This document shows, in pieces, positions 17,601 through 28,622 of a DNA stretch of 64,000 bases. Position 1 is the first letter of the stretch. The number at the start of each line of letters is the position of its first letter. Made by a program: the position numbers and the translations under genes. Under the pieces are notes generated by a model. The model was not told where the DNA came from and did no database searches. It worked only from the letters and a program-made list of their open reading frames with translations. Origin of the DNA: JAEUIZ01 sp046155605 (GTDB taxonomy: Bacteria > Planctomycetota > Phycisphaerae > Phycisphaerales > UBA1924); contig JBJXFQ010000068.1 of the NCBI GenBank assembly GCA_046155605.1, positions 1-64,000 of the forward strand, written 5' to 3'.

Positions 17601-18335
17601 TTATGAGCCAAGCATCTTGCTGAGGTGATAGAAGAAGGCTTCGAAGAAGTTGCCGCTGCGCGGGCGGAACCATTGGAAGGGCGCGGCGGGGTGCCCGATG
17701 AAGGGGCGGAGGAGCCAGCCCATCTGAGCGCCGACGAGGGAATAGATGAGCACCCAGATGTAGAAGATGCCGTCGGCGGGGCTGACCTTCGCTGCAGCGG
17801 GCTGGGCAGGATCCACGGGGGTTTGCGGGCTGAGGCGTCGGAGGGCGGCGAGGAGAAAGCCCAGACCCACGCCGCCGGCGACGCCGAGGAGGGCGACGTT
17901 GAGCACGACCATGAACGAGTAACTGGTGGTGCTGAGCGTGAAGAAGGCGAGGATGGTTCCGAAGCTGGCGGCGACGGCGACATTCACGACGATGGCGGCG
18001 ATGAGGAGGCGGACGACGGAGGTGAAGGTGAGGCGGGTGCCGATGAAAGCGTTGAAGACGTAGAGAGATGGAAGCGTGACGAGGAGGGTGAGGAGGAAGA
18101 GGGCCGGAATTTTGATGGTCGAGGCGATCATCTGCATCGCGCCGGCGGAGGAGCCGGTGCCCCACGAGCGGGTGAGCGCGAACCAGCCCATGAAGAAGCC
18201 GTAGATGCCGCCGAGGATGACCGCAAGCGGGACGAAGATGCGGAGGCTGAGCTCAAAGCGGCCCGCGGAGAGTGCATCGGTGGATGTATATTCGCCACGG
18301 AGGAGACGGTCGAGGTGACGGAGCCAGGCGATCAT
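17601..18335 (-). CDS. Multi-span membrane protein, twin of 16953-17600
   Basis: 244 residues from the ATG at 18335, chosen because GGAGG sits at the right distance upstream; a longer start at 18371 lacks this. Starts with a cytosolic amphipathic stretch (WLRHLDRLLRGEYTSTDAL), then about six spans, and ends with the shared GWLLRPFIGHP motif. It ends flush against the start of its twin. The pair probably forms a heteromeric membrane complex; no enzyme or channel family was recognised. Confidence 0.75.
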   Translation of the reverse strand: MIAWLRHLDRLLRGEYTSTDALSAGRFELSLRIFVPLAVILGGIYGFFMGWFALTRSWGTGSSAGAMQMIASTIKIPALFLLTLLVTLPSLYVFNAFIGTRLTFTSVVRLLIAAIVVNVAVAASFGTILAFFTLSTTSYSFMVVLNVALLGVAGGVGLGFLLAALRRLSPQTPVDPAQPAAAKVSPADGIFYIWVLIYSLVGAQMGWLLRPFIGHPAAPFQWFRPRSGNFFEAFFYHLSKMLGS

Positions 18336-18497
18336 GCGTCCTCCGTGAAAGAGGTTGATGGGATGAGGCATCTTACGAAGAAGTGGGCGGGGGCGTTCGG
18401 CGGGGGGTTTGGAAAGGCGAGTGGCGTATGCCGATTCGCGCGTTCGCCCGGAGGCGAAGGAGAGAAGAGTGAGGAGTTATTGCGCCCGCGCCGCTCA

Positions 18498-18550
18498 CGA
18501 GTGGTGCAGAGCCACCAATCGCAACGAACGTGCGCCCGAAACGGGCGAAG
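18498..18550. repeat. Double-hairpin unit B (copy of 34189-34237)
   Basis: GAGTGGTG, CAGAGC, CACCAATC forms one stem with a single mismatch; CGCCC, GAAAC, GGGCG forms a second. About 46 of the first 50 bases match the copy at 34189. A TGGCACGGG trailer follows at 18563-18571. It lies extragenically, between the membrane-protein pair and the sigma-54 regulator gene. Confidence 0.65.
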
Positions 18551-18579
18551 TCGCGAGGTCCGTGGCACGGGAAAGCGGG

Positions 18580-20067
<1,488 letters not shown>

Positions 20068-20119
20068 CGCGGGGATGGTAGCGTGCGCGGGCTGATGGTT
20101 GACGATCTAGACTCGGCCC

Positions 20120-20668
20120 GTGCGAGTTCTGGGCATCGATCCCGGCCTGCGGATAACGGGCTATGCGTGCGTCGAGGGCGCGGGGCGGCGTCTGGTCGAG
20201 GCGGGTGTCATCCGGCTTGGCGGGGGCGCGGCGAAGCGAGGGGAGAAGGGCGGCGCGCGGGACGCGTCGGGCGGCGCGGGGGATCGGGCACGAGCGAGCG
20301 AGTTGTTGGCGGCGCGGCTGATGGAGTTGGACGCGGATGTGCGGGAGGTGTTGGAGCGGCTGAAACCGGAGGCCGCGGCGGTCGAGGCGCTGTTCGCGCA
20401 CTACAAGCACCCGGCGACGGCGATCGGGATGGCGCACGCGCGGGGCGTGATCCTGCTGAATGTGAGGCGCGCGGGGATTCGGCTGGTGGAGTTTCGGCCG
20501 AACGCGGTGAAGAAGTTCTTGACGGGTCACGGGCACGCGGGGAAGGTCCAGATGCAGGACGCGGTGCGAGATCGGCTGGGGCTTTCGGCGCGGCCGGAGC
20601 CGGCGGATGTGGCCGACGCGATCGCGATCGCGCTCTGCGGGTCGTGGCGGCTGGCGAGCGCGACGTAG
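20120..20668 (+). CDS. ruvC: Crossover junction endodeoxyribonuclease RuvC
   Basis: 182 residues from a GTG. The four acidic catalytic positions are visible: Asp7 (GIDPGLRITG), Glu in AAVEALF, and the two Asp of PADVADAIAIAL. A loop of about 25 residues rich in Gly, Lys and Arg (GGGAAKRGEKGGARDASGG) is inserted after the first strand pair and makes it slightly longer than the E. coli protein. It resolves Holliday junctions with RuvAB. ruvA and ruvB are not in the window. Confidence 0.94.
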   Translation: MRVLGIDPGLRITGYACVEGAGRRLVEAGVIRLGGGAAKRGEKGGARDASGGAGDRARASELLAARLMELDADVREVLERLKPEAAAVEALFAHYKHPATAIGMAHARGVILLNVRRAGIRLVEFRPNAVKKFLTGHGHAGKVQMQDAVRDRLGLSARPEPADVADAIAIALCGSWRLASAT

Positions 20669-20814
20669 CGTGTGCCTGGGCCACCGGGGTGAAAGTCCGG
20701 CCAGGGAGAGGGATTTTCTCGCATACGTCGGTGTCGCGGAGAGGTGTGTCGGCGTGGCCGAGGACCGAACCCGTGCGTGCGGGTGCCTAGTGCGGCGAGA
20801 GCGAGGAATCAGCG

Positions 20815-22710
20815 ATGCAACGGAATCCACGGATGGCGGCACTGGCGGGCGTGATGGCGGCGGCCGGCGCGGCCCAGGCACAGTGCGACTTCTGGGTGCC
20901 GTATGTGCCGGACTTTGACCAGAAGCGGACGGTCGGTCCCGGGACGCCGGCCTTGCCCAACGACGGGGCGATGTACTGCGTGCCGACGTCGGTGACGAAC
21001 TGGTTCGCCTACTTTGCGAACCGGGGGATTCCGCAGCCGGCGATGCTGGCGGGCCCGCGGGTGTGGCAGTCGAACACGAACTACAACCGCGTGACGAACG
21101 CGCTCTCAACGATGGGCGGGCTGATGGGGACGGACCCGCAGGACGGGACGAACGGCAACGATGGGTTGAGCGGAGCCTACTTTTACTCGCTCGCGTTCGC
21201 GCAAGGGAAGGTGACGGTTTCGCACTACTGGTGCGGCGGGGGGTATTGCCCGACCCCGGCGCGCATCGCACTCAAGCGTGCCCTGGGCGGGTATGTCGCG
21301 GCGTGCTACGGCCGGTATACGGAGAGCCCGGCGGGCTTTTTCACCCGGAGCGGTGGGCACTGCATCACTGTCAACGGCGAGGTCAACGTGTGCTCGGGGA
21401 CGCCGTACTTGCAGTTCCGCGACCCGGCGGATGACGGATACAACTCGACGCAGAGCACGTTCACCACGCGAGCGGCAACGATGACGAACGTGTCCGCCTC
21501 TTTCCGGGGCAAATCGAGCCAGACCTACTCGTTCACCTCGCGTTGGCGGCTGAACTACGGGAATACGGGGAAGTACCTGGACGGGTGGTATGTGCTCGAT
21601 CCGATCGTGTCGCTGACATACAGCAACCTGGACAGCGGGCAGTTGTTGCTTCACAGGCCTTTCCGGTTCGATGACTCGGCGTTGCCGGCGGTGCAGACGT
21701 TCGCGACGCCGGCTGGGACGGGACCGGTGACGGAGTTGGTGATGCATCCGCAGGGGCTGGACTATTACTACGTGACGGGTCCGGTGCCGGGCGGGGCGGC
21801 GGTGCATCGGATGTTCCACCTCGATCCGGTGAGCGGCGTTTCGACGCCGGTGCTCAGTTCGACGAGCGTGCTGAAGCACCTGGTGTGCAGCCGTCACGGC
21901 GAGATATATACCTGCGACGGGTCGGTGCTGAAGCGGTTCTCATGCGACGGGTCGGTGATTCAATTGCTCGGCTCTCGCACGCTCACGACGGTGCCCGAGG
22001 CGATGGCCTATGAGGACGCCGCGGATTCGATCGCGACGCTGACGCCGACGGGAGTTGCATCGCGCCACAGCCTGACTCGCTATTCGCGGAACATGGATGC
22101 GACGTTGTCGAGCTACTTCCTGGCGAACCTGCCGCCGATCTCGGGCGAGGTGTCGATGGATTTCCGCGGCGAGGACGGGCACCTGTTCGTCGCGGCGATG
22201 GGGAACCCGGTGGTCTTCCACTACAACAATCTTGGCACGGTCAATCAGCCGAACCTGCTGTTGCCCGCGGGATACATGCCGCAGGCGGTGAATGTCGGTG
22301 ATGACGGCGATGTGATGTTCGTGCATAACGGCGTGATCCACGAGTACATGGAGACGGCGGGCGCGGGTTGGGTGATCGACGGGACATCGATTTTCGCCGG
22401 GCTGCCGGCGGGCGGGCGGATGAACCTGTCCCGGTCGCGGACGAATCACGAGCCGGCGCTGCACGAGGGGCCGGAGTGGGCGAACATCCGCGATCCTGAG
22501 ATCGCGCCGGGCGGGATCGCGGACTGCTACGCGAACTGCGACGGGAGCACGGTGATGCCGGTCCTCAACGTGAATGACTTCACCTGTTACACGAATCTGT
22601 TCGCGGCGGGTCGGATCGAGGCGAACTGCGACGAGAGCACCGCGACGCCGGTGTTGAACGTGAATGACTTTACCTGCTTCCTAAACAATTTTGCGCAGGG
22701 ATGTCTGTAG
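20815..22710 (+). CDS. Secreted C39-like cysteine peptidase with beta-propeller and two dockerin-like repeats
   Basis: 631 residues. Signal peptide 1-23 (ends GAAQAQ). Residues 40-240 resemble a papain/C39-like fold: Cys55 in MYCVPTSVTNWF, His182 in RSGGHCITVNG, Asp203 in LQFRDPADD form a plausible triad. Residues 270-580 contain repeating propeller-like strands (VTELVMHPQGLDYYYVTG, GEIYTCDG, GHLFVAAMGNPVVFHYN). The tail has two cysteine-flanked repeats (CYANCDGSTVMPVLNVNDF and NCDESTATPVLNVNDF). This combination suggests an extracellular, scaffold-anchored protease. First gene of the secreted-protein island. Confidence 0.72.
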   Translation: MQRNPRMAALAGVMAAAGAAQAQCDFWVPYVPDFDQKRTVGPGTPALPNDGAMYCVPTSVTNWFAYFANRGIPQPAMLAGPRVWQSNTNYNRVTNALSTMGGLMGTDPQDGTNGNDGLSGAYFYSLAFAQGKVTVSHYWCGGGYCPTPARIALKRALGGYVAACYGRYTESPAGFFTRSGGHCITVNGEVNVCSGTPYLQFRDPADDGYNSTQSTFTTRAATMTNVSASFRGKSSQTYSFTSRWRLNYGNTGKYLDGWYVLDPIVSLTYSNLDSGQLLLHRPFRFDDSALPAVQTFATPAGTGPVTELVMHPQGLDYYYVTGPVPGGAAVHRMFHLDPVSGVSTPVLSSTSVLKHLVCSRHGEIYTCDGSVLKRFSCDGSVIQLLGSRTLTTVPEAMAYEDAADSIATLTPTGVASRHSLTRYSRNMDATLSSYFLANLPPISGEVSMDFRGEDGHLFVAAMGNPVVFHYNNLGTVNQPNLLLPAGYMPQAVNVGDDGDVMFVHNGVIHEYMETAGAGWVIDGTSIFAGLPAGGRMNLSRSRTNHEPALHEGPEWANIRDPEIAPGGIADCYANCDGSTVMPVLNVNDFTCYTNLFAAGRIEANCDESTATPVLNVNDFTCFLNNFAQGCL

Positions 22711-22724
22711 GCGAGTGAGGCTGG

Positions 22725-22742
22725 CGCGCCCGATTGGGCGCG
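22725..22742. repeat. Extragenic hairpin after the peptidase gene
   Basis: CGCGCCC, loop GATT, GGGCGCG: a perfect 7-bp stem 15 nt after the stop codon of the upstream gene. There is no T-run after it, so it is a weak terminator candidate at best; it may instead protect the 3' end. Confidence 0.4.
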
Positions 22743-22822
22743 GCGGAGCGGGGGAAGTCTCGAGGCGTGTGTGAGGGTTCTGAGTTTCAGGGTGCGCGAT
22801 CAGCGCGCTCAGGAGAAGTGTC

Positions 22823-25300
22823 ATGAATCGGACGATGCGGACGGCAGCGGCGGTGGTGGCGATGATGGCGGGGACCGCGATGGCGCAGCCGGTCACAACC
22901 GCGTTTCTCTACCAGGGCGAGATGCGGTCGGCAGGCGTTGCGGTGAGCGGGCCGATCGACCTGCGCTTCTCGTTGTTCACAGCGGCGAGCGGAGGGACGC
23001 AGATCGGCACGACGATTGATCGACCGAGTGTGACGCTCTCCCAGGGTCGATTCACGCAGGACCTCGACTTCGGCGCGGGTTCGTTTGACGCGAACAGCAA
23101 GTACCTGGAGATTCAGGTGAGAAATCCTGCGGGGGCAGGGGCGTACGTGACGCTCACGCCTCGGCAGCGGGTGATGGCGGCACCGGTGGCGCAGTATGCG
23201 ATGAGCGGGAACGCAGGGCCGCAAGGACCGACCGGACCGCAGGGACCTCAGGGCGCGACGGGTTCTTCCGGCGCTACAGGACCGCTGGGCGCAACAGGTC
23301 CTCAGGGCGTTGCCGGGCCTCAGGGCGTTGCCGGACCTCAGGGCGCGATCGGTCCGCAGGGAGTCCAGGGTGTTGCGGGCGCAACGGGTCCGCAGGGTGT
23401 TCAGGGCGCGACCGGGCCGCAGGGCAACACCGGTCCTCAGGGGCTGCCGGGGACCGTGACGCTGCCTTTCGCGGGGTCCGCCAACGCGCCGATCGTCTTC
23501 GACATCGCCAACTCGAACACGGGCGCGGGGTCCATGGCGATGCGCGCGGTGCATAGTTCCTTGACGAGCAATACCTACGGCATGTTCGCGGTGTCCAATA
23601 GCACCTCGGGAATCGGGGCGTTGGGGCGCGCGGCCGCGGTGACGGGCAACACCACCGGCGTGTATGGACAGAACTTCAGCACGACCGGGCACGGGGTGTT
23701 TGGAATGGCGCAGGCGGCCACGGGAGTGAACTACGGGGTGTACGGCGAGTCCGCGAGCGCGTCCGGCTACGGGGTGTACGGGCTGAGCCAGGACAACATC
23801 GGTGTGCAGGGCATGGCCGATGGAACGACGGGGACGAACTACGGAGTGCGTGGAGAATCCGATAGCGACAGCGGCCTGGGTGTCGCGGGTTACGCAAACT
23901 CGACCACGGGCGTTACCAACGGGGTGTATGGACAGACCAACAGTGGCACGGGCTACGGCGTGAGGGGCCTGGCGTTTACGAGTTCGGGCGCGAACTACGG
24001 TGTGTTCGGGCAATCGACGAGTGCGTCGGGCTTTGGCGTGTATGGCAAGAACACCGACAACGTCGGCGTGCGCGGCGAGGCGACGGGCACGACCGGCATC
24101 AACTACGGCGTCTACGCCACATCAGCGTCAACGGGCGGCTACGGCGTGTTCGGCGCGGTCACGGGCACGACCGGCACGACCCGCGGCGGATATTTCCAGA
24201 CGAGCAGCACGGGCGGGCGCGCGGTCGAGGGCGTGAATCTGGCTACTTCGGGGCTGAACTATGCGGGCTTTTTCACGTCGAGCAGCCCCGCGGGAGTCGG
24301 CGTGTATGCGTCGAGCGGTGATAACGGGCTCTATGCGATCGCCAGCGCCACGACCGGGCAGGCGGTGTACGGCGTGGCCAACGCGAGCACGGGGATCAGC
24401 ACTGGCATTTTCGGCGAGGCGTATAGCACCACGGGACGCGGTGTGTTCGGCACCGCGACCGCCGCGACCGGATCAACCTACGGCGTGCGTGGCGAGTCGG
24501 CAAGCACCTCCGGCCGCGGCGTCTTCGGCTGGGCGACGGCGTCAAGCGGGACGGGCTGGGGCGTCTATGGCCGCAGCGACGCGCCGGATGGCGTGGGCGT
24601 GCGCGGGTATGCGCCGGTCACGAGCAGCAGCGGCGATCTGCCCATCGGTGTCTTTGGAGAGGTCACGGGCGACTACGGCTACGGGGTCTATGGGCTGGGC
24701 GACTTCTACGGCACGACGGGTCGGTTCAACAACGCGGTCAGCGGGTTCGGCGTCTTCAGTTTCGGCACGCTCGGTTCCAGCGGCCTCAAGCCCTTCCGCA
24801 TCGACCATCCGGATGATCCCGAGAACAAGTACCTGCTGCACTACAGCGCCGAGGGCCCGGAGCCCATGAACGCGTACAGCGGGATGGCGCGGCTCAACGG
24901 CGCGGGCGAAGCGACGATCACGATGCCGGCGTATTTCGCGAAGATCAACAAGGAGCCGCGGTACCAGTTGACGGCTGTGGGCGCGCCGATGCCGATGCTT
25001 CATGTGGTGGCGACGATTGAACTGTCATCCGGGCGGACCACGGAGTGCGCGTTCCGGATCGGCGGCGGCGCTCCGGGCGGCCAGGTGTCGTGGCGCGTGG
25101 AAGCGGTGAGGAACGACGAATACGCGCGGCACTATGGCGCGCCGGTGGAAATCGAGAAGCCGGCGGGCGAAAAGGGGAAGTATCAGCACCCGGAGTTCTA
25201 CGGCAAACCGCGTGAGGCACGGATCGATTTCCACCCGTCGCAGGGACACGGAGACGAGGTCGTGACGACGGCCAAGGCGCGTCCGGCGGCTGGGAACTAG
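22823..25300 (+). CDS. Secreted collagen-like surface protein with Gly-rich repeats
   Basis: 825 residues; AGGAG precedes the ATG. Signal peptide 1-21. Residues 25-125 are a beta domain (FLYQGEMRSAGVAVSGPIDL, RFSLFTAASGGTQIG) also seen, shortened, in the S74 protein at 9236. Residues 132-210 are about 26 uninterrupted Gly-X-Y triplets rich in GPQ and GAT, so a collagen-like triple helix is expected. Residues 240-640 are about 15-18 repeats built on YGVYGES-SASGYGVYG. The last 170 residues are a globular domain without recognised relatives. There is no dockerin. Likely a trimeric fibre or adhesin. Confidence 0.8.
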   Translation: MNRTMRTAAAVVAMMAGTAMAQPVTTAFLYQGEMRSAGVAVSGPIDLRFSLFTAASGGTQIGTTIDRPSVTLSQGRFTQDLDFGAGSFDANSKYLEIQVRNPAGAGAYVTLTPRQRVMAAPVAQYAMSGNAGPQGPTGPQGPQGATGSSGATGPLGATGPQGVAGPQGVAGPQGAIGPQGVQGVAGATGPQGVQGATGPQGNTGPQGLPGTVTLPFAGSANAPIVFDIANSNTGAGSMAMRAVHSSLTSNTYGMFAVSNSTSGIGALGRAAAVTGNTTGVYGQNFSTTGHGVFGMAQAATGVNYGVYGESASASGYGVYGLSQDNIGVQGMADGTTGTNYGVRGESDSDSGLGVAGYANSTTGVTNGVYGQTNSGTGYGVRGLAFTSSGANYGVFGQSTSASGFGVYGKNTDNVGVRGEATGTTGINYGVYATSASTGGYGVFGAVTGTTGTTRGGYFQTSSTGGRAVEGVNLATSGLNYAGFFTSSSPAGVGVYASSGDNGLYAIASATTGQAVYGVANASTGISTGIFGEAYSTTGRGVFGTATAATGSTYGVRGESASTSGRGVFGWATASSGTGWGVYGRSDAPDGVGVRGYAPVTSSSGDLPIGVFGEVTGDYGYGVYGLGDFYGTTGRFNNAVSGFGVFSFGTLGSSGLKPFRIDHPDDPENKYLLHYSAEGPEPMNAYSGMARLNGAGEATITMPAYFAKINKEPRYQLTAVGAPMPMLHVVATIELSSGRTTECAFRIGGGAPGGQVSWRVEAVRNDEYARHYGAPVEIEKPAGEKGKYQHPEFYGKPREARIDFHPSQGHGDEVVTTAKARPAAGN

Positions 25301-25328
25301 GTGACGTGCGATCAAGGAGGCTTCGGCC

Positions 25329-25748
25329 ATGAAATGGAATCGAACTGCAATGATTGCCGCGGCGGCGGGGCTGACGTGGGTCTCGGGCGCGAGGGCGCAA
25401 CTCGACCTCTCCTGGAATACCTACGACTGCGGCGGCGGCATCTCGACGGCGGGCACGCTCGAACTCTTCGGGGTGATCGGGCAGGCGGACGCGGGGCGCC
25501 TGAGCCAGGGCCCGCTCGAGTGCCTCGGTGGATTCATCGGTGGGGGCTCGTCGGCCCTGCCGTGCTATGCAAACTGTGACGGCTCGACGGTGCCGCCGGT
25601 TGCGAACGTGGCGGATTTCATCTGCTTCAACAACCTGTACGCGGCGGGGAACCCGGGCGCGAACTGCGATGGATCGACGGTGCCGCCGACGCTGAACGTG
25701 GCGGATTTCATCTGCTTTCTGAACGCGTTCGCGGCGGGATGTACATGA
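25329..25748 (+). CDS. Small secreted protein with two GC-type dockerin-like repeats
   Basis: 139 residues with AAGGAGG upstream of the ATG. Signal peptide 1-23 (ends GARAQ). The N-terminal domain (LDLSWNTYDCGGGISTAGTL) and overall design match the protein at 9890-10312. Two repeats follow, CYANCDGSTVPPVANVADF and NCDGSTVPPTLNVADF, each ending in FICF-N--AAG. Here NVND has become NVAD, a small change in the calcium-loop-like segment. Probably in one transcript with the collagen-like gene 28 nt upstream. Confidence 0.85.
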   Translation: MKWNRTAMIAAAAGLTWVSGARAQLDLSWNTYDCGGGISTAGTLELFGVIGQADAGRLSQGPLECLGGFIGGGSSALPCYANCDGSTVPPVANVADFICFNNLYAAGNPGANCDGSTVPPTLNVADFICFLNAFAAGCT

Positions 25749-25919
25749 GACGTTCCGGCGCGAAGACGGACTGATTTCTCGCTGAGAGTGACGAAAACTC
25801 TGGCGGGTTTGCCCAGAGTTGACGCATTGAGGGTGAACGGTGACGCGAGGCATGCCACGCCCCTCCCCACTGAGGCCGCGTGCGAAGCGAGTGAACGAGA
25901 ACCTGGCAGGAGAACACGA

Positions 25920-26930
25920 ATGAACCGTACCGCATTGGTTTGCACTTCTGTTTCATCACTGGCGTTGATGGCATCAGCGATGCTGGTGGCCGGGCCGCTG
26001 ACACCGCCGGGCGGGCCGGTGGCGAGCACCTACAAGACGCTGACGGAAGTGGAGCCTCGGGTGCTGGTGAGCGCGACGAACACGCCATCGAGCGTGGACA
26101 GCGTGTTCACGATTTCGCAGCCCGGGTCATACTACCTCGCCGGCAACGTGGCGGGGGTGAGTGGGCGGCACGGGATCAAGATCGATGCCGACGGCGTGAC
26201 ACTCGACCTGCGCGGGTTTGAGGTCTTGGGCGCGGCGGGGACGCTCGACGGCGTCCGCGTGGTGCCCGGGCGTCGCGGGGTGACGGTGCGGGATGGGACG
26301 CTGCGCGGCTGGAAGGGTGCCGGGGTCTCAGCGGTGGGCGGACCCAACGCGGACGGGTGCATCTACCAGAACCTTTGCGTGATCGGGAACGGGACGGACG
26401 AGAACAGTTATGCGCTCGACGTGGGCGGGGCGAGCAGCGTGGTGAACTGCATGACGGCGTACAACCTCGGGACCGGGATCCGCGGGAACAACGGAACGCT
26501 GATCTCGGGATCTACGTCCAGCGGAAACGGCGGCGACGGGATCATCTGCGGCGCGGGAACGGTCGTGAACTGCCTGGCGCGTGGGAATGTCTACGACGGC
26601 ATCCGCGTCGGATCATCCGTGATCTCGGGATGCACGGTGACGGCGAACTCCGGGGGCGGCATCGTGATCCACGACGGCTCGATCGCGAAGGACAACACGA
26701 GTTTCGCGAACGGGTGGGGAGTCTACATCTACAGCGACGGAAGCAGGGCGGAGGGGAACACAATCTTTCAGAACGTCGTGGGGGTAGAGGTCGTTGATGC
26801 AGGCAACTTCGTGGTGCGGAACACGTTCCGAGGAAACACGACCACGGACCTGATCGTGCCGGGGAACGACGTCGGGCCGTTCGAGTTCGCGGCCACCGGC
26901 ACAAGCCCGTGGGGGAACTTGCGGCAGTAG
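25920..26930 (+). CDS. Secreted right-handed beta-helix protein
   Basis: 336 residues from the ATG at 25920. Signal peptide ends near AMLVAG. The mature part starts LTPPGGPVASTYKTLTEVEP, as in its neighbour, then VFTISQPGSYYLAGNVAGVS, GRHGIKIDADGVTLDLRGFE, a pattern seen in parallel beta-helix (pectate-lyase/NosD-like) proteins. Rungs of about 22 residues follow (SVVNCMTAYNLGTGIRGNNG, GTVVNCLARGNVYDGIRVGS). No catalytic Asp pair is recognised and there is no dockerin. Possibly a polysaccharide-binding or -cleaving surface protein. Confidence 0.78.
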   Translation: MNRTALVCTSVSSLALMASAMLVAGPLTPPGGPVASTYKTLTEVEPRVLVSATNTPSSVDSVFTISQPGSYYLAGNVAGVSGRHGIKIDADGVTLDLRGFEVLGAAGTLDGVRVVPGRRGVTVRDGTLRGWKGAGVSAVGGPNADGCIYQNLCVIGNGTDENSYALDVGGASSVVNCMTAYNLGTGIRGNNGTLISGSTSSGNGGDGIICGAGTVVNCLARGNVYDGIRVGSSVISGCTVTANSGGGIVIHDGSIAKDNTSFANGWGVYIYSDGSRAEGNTIFQNVVGVEVVDAGNFVVRNTFRGNTTTDLIVPGNDVGPFEFAATGTSPWGNLRQ

Positions 26931-27031
26931 GTTGGCTCGGCACCAAGCGAGGGCGAAGGGATGCGACGGCGCGGGGCAAGGTTCCGCGCCCGGCGGGCGC
27001 GCGGTGCGCCAAGAGGGAACGGAGAATCGAG

Positions 27032-28498
27032 ATGAAGCACGAGATGAAGGCGATCGTGGCGTTGAGTCTGGTGACTGGGGCGGTGCTGGTGGCCGGGCCG
27101 TTGAGCCCTCCCGCGGGTCCTGTGACGCCGACCTACAAGACGATCAACGAGATCGAGCCGGGGATTCCGGTGGGCCCGACGACCACACCGGGCGACGCGG
27201 ACAGCGTGTACAAGATCACACAGCCGGGGCGGTACTACCTGACCGCCGACGTGGTCGGGGTGGCGGGTCGGCACGGGATCGAGATCGAAGCGAGCCACGT
27301 CACGCTCGACATGAAAGGCTATCAGATTCGCGGCGTCGCGGGTTCGCTCTCGGGGATTGACGGCAACGGCACGGGCCCGGGATCGCCGACGTCGGCCGCG
27401 TACGTCACGCTCAGGCACGGAGTGGTGACGGGCTGGGGCCAGAACGGGGCGACGGCAAACAACGCCGGCGCGTGGATCGTCGAGGAGGTCAAGTTCGCGT
27501 CGAACACGGGCGACGGGATCACCGTCAACTCCGGCACCGTCTTCACGCGCTGCTACTTCTACCTCAACTCGTTGAACGGGTGCTCGACGAGCAATCATGT
27601 CGAGTTCAACTACTGTTTCGCGAGCCAGAACGGCGGGCATGGCTTCTCCGCAGGAAGCAACTCGGCGTTCCAGAACTGTGAGGCGACGTCCAACGGGGGC
27701 TCCGGCTTCGTGGTCCCGCTGGGGGGGAGAGCGACCAACTGCACCGCGACGCTCAACAGCGTGGGCATCTTCCTGGGCGACGGGGGCTCGGCGGACAACT
27801 GCCACGTCGACATCAACCGCAACGAGGGCATCATCGTCGGCAAGGGCGGCACCGTCTCTCGGTGCGCGGTGGACGGAAACGGGACGGCGACGGCCTCCGC
27901 AGGCATCCTCGCCAGGCTCTTCTCATCGACGACGATCACCACCGCCACCGTCACGGATTGCATCGTCACCAGCAACAGCGGCTATGGCATTCAGATCAAC
28001 GGCGGAAGCGTCCGAGGGTGCATGGCGGAATCGAACGGGCAGGGCGGGATCAATCCGGGCAGCACCGCCGTGGTGACGCAGTGCGTCGCCAAGAGCAACA
28101 CGGGCGTCGGGATCCTGGCAAATCTCTCGGTCGCCGTACTCAGTAACACATGCAGCGGGAACACGACGCACGGCATCCAGTTGTCCGACGATTGCATCGC
28201 GCGCGGAAACACCTGCGACTCGAACGGCTCGGCGGTCTCGAACGGATCGGGTATCATCGTGCCCAGCACTGTCTTTCCGTTCACCAACAGCGACAACCGC
28301 ATCGAGGAGAACAACTGCTCGGACAACGACTACGGCATCCAGGTGCTGTTTGCAGGGAACGTGATCATCCGCAACACATGCTCCGGGAACACGACGGCGA
28401 ACTTCAATATCGCCGCGAACAACACCAAGGGCACGATCGTGAACGCGGTGAACGTGGACATTGTCACCAGCAACTCGTTCGCGAACTTCGAGTACTAG
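27032..28498 (+). CDS. Secreted right-handed beta-helix protein, tandem paralogue
   Basis: 488 residues from the ATG at 27032. Same start as the previous gene (VAGPLSPPAGPVTPTYKTIN, YKITQPGRYYLTADVVGVAG, GRHGIEIEASHVTLDMKGYQ), so the two are tandem duplicates that differ mainly in the number of rungs. Cys and Asn are stacked at repeating positions (FTRCYFYLNSLNG, FQNCEATSNGGSGF, VTDCIVTSNSGYGI), as expected inside a beta-helix. Ends without an anchor. Role unknown; probably carbohydrate-related. Confidence 0.78.
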   Translation: MKHEMKAIVALSLVTGAVLVAGPLSPPAGPVTPTYKTINEIEPGIPVGPTTTPGDADSVYKITQPGRYYLTADVVGVAGRHGIEIEASHVTLDMKGYQIRGVAGSLSGIDGNGTGPGSPTSAAYVTLRHGVVTGWGQNGATANNAGAWIVEEVKFASNTGDGITVNSGTVFTRCYFYLNSLNGCSTSNHVEFNYCFASQNGGHGFSAGSNSAFQNCEATSNGGSGFVVPLGGRATNCTATLNSVGIFLGDGGSADNCHVDINRNEGIIVGKGGTVSRCAVDGNGTATASAGILARLFSSTTITTATVTDCIVTSNSGYGIQINGGSVRGCMAESNGQGGINPGSTAVVTQCVAKSNTGVGILANLSVAVLSNTCSGNTTHGIQLSDDCIARGNTCDSNGSAVSNGSGIIVPSTVFPFTNSDNRIEENNCSDNDYGIQVLFAGNVIIRNTCSGNTTANFNIAANNTKGTIVNAVNVDIVTSNSFANFEY

Positions 28499-28499
28499 A

Positions 28500-28566
28500 G
28501 CGGCTACGAGCCGCACATGCTGGGTGCATCCATCGCCCGTTTCGTCCCGCGAGAGCGGGCCGGGCG
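28500..28566. terminator. Paired hairpins after the beta-helix gene
   Basis: Just after the TAG stop comes GCGGCT, loop ACG, AGCCGC (28500-28514). Further on, CGCCCG (28534-28539) and CGGGCG (28561-28566) enclose an inner stem CCCGC, GAGA, GCGGG. CTTT follows. This nested structure may end transcription before the gene at 28623, though the T-run is short. Confidence 0.4.
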
Positions 28567-28622
28567 CTTTCGAAGCCTTGACAGACGCGGTACGATGGCG
28601 TGCCGTTCCAGGAGTACCCGTG

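Noticed and set aside
16835..17983. Upstream extension of the LuxR-type gene to 649 codons
   Set aside because: The extra part overlaps both membrane-protein genes out of frame and is Ser/Pro/Arg nonsense; the ATG at 16834 is the real start.
20676..20760. GGTGAAAGTCCGG near ruvC, reminiscent of RNase P or a cobalamin/intron RNA
   Set aside because: Only a short string matches; no further helices or conserved loops of those RNAs can be laid out.
23213..23452. Periodic GC-rich repeats that could resemble a CRISPR or satellite
   Set aside because: They encode in-frame Gly-X-Y triplets of the collagen-like protein, with no spacers.
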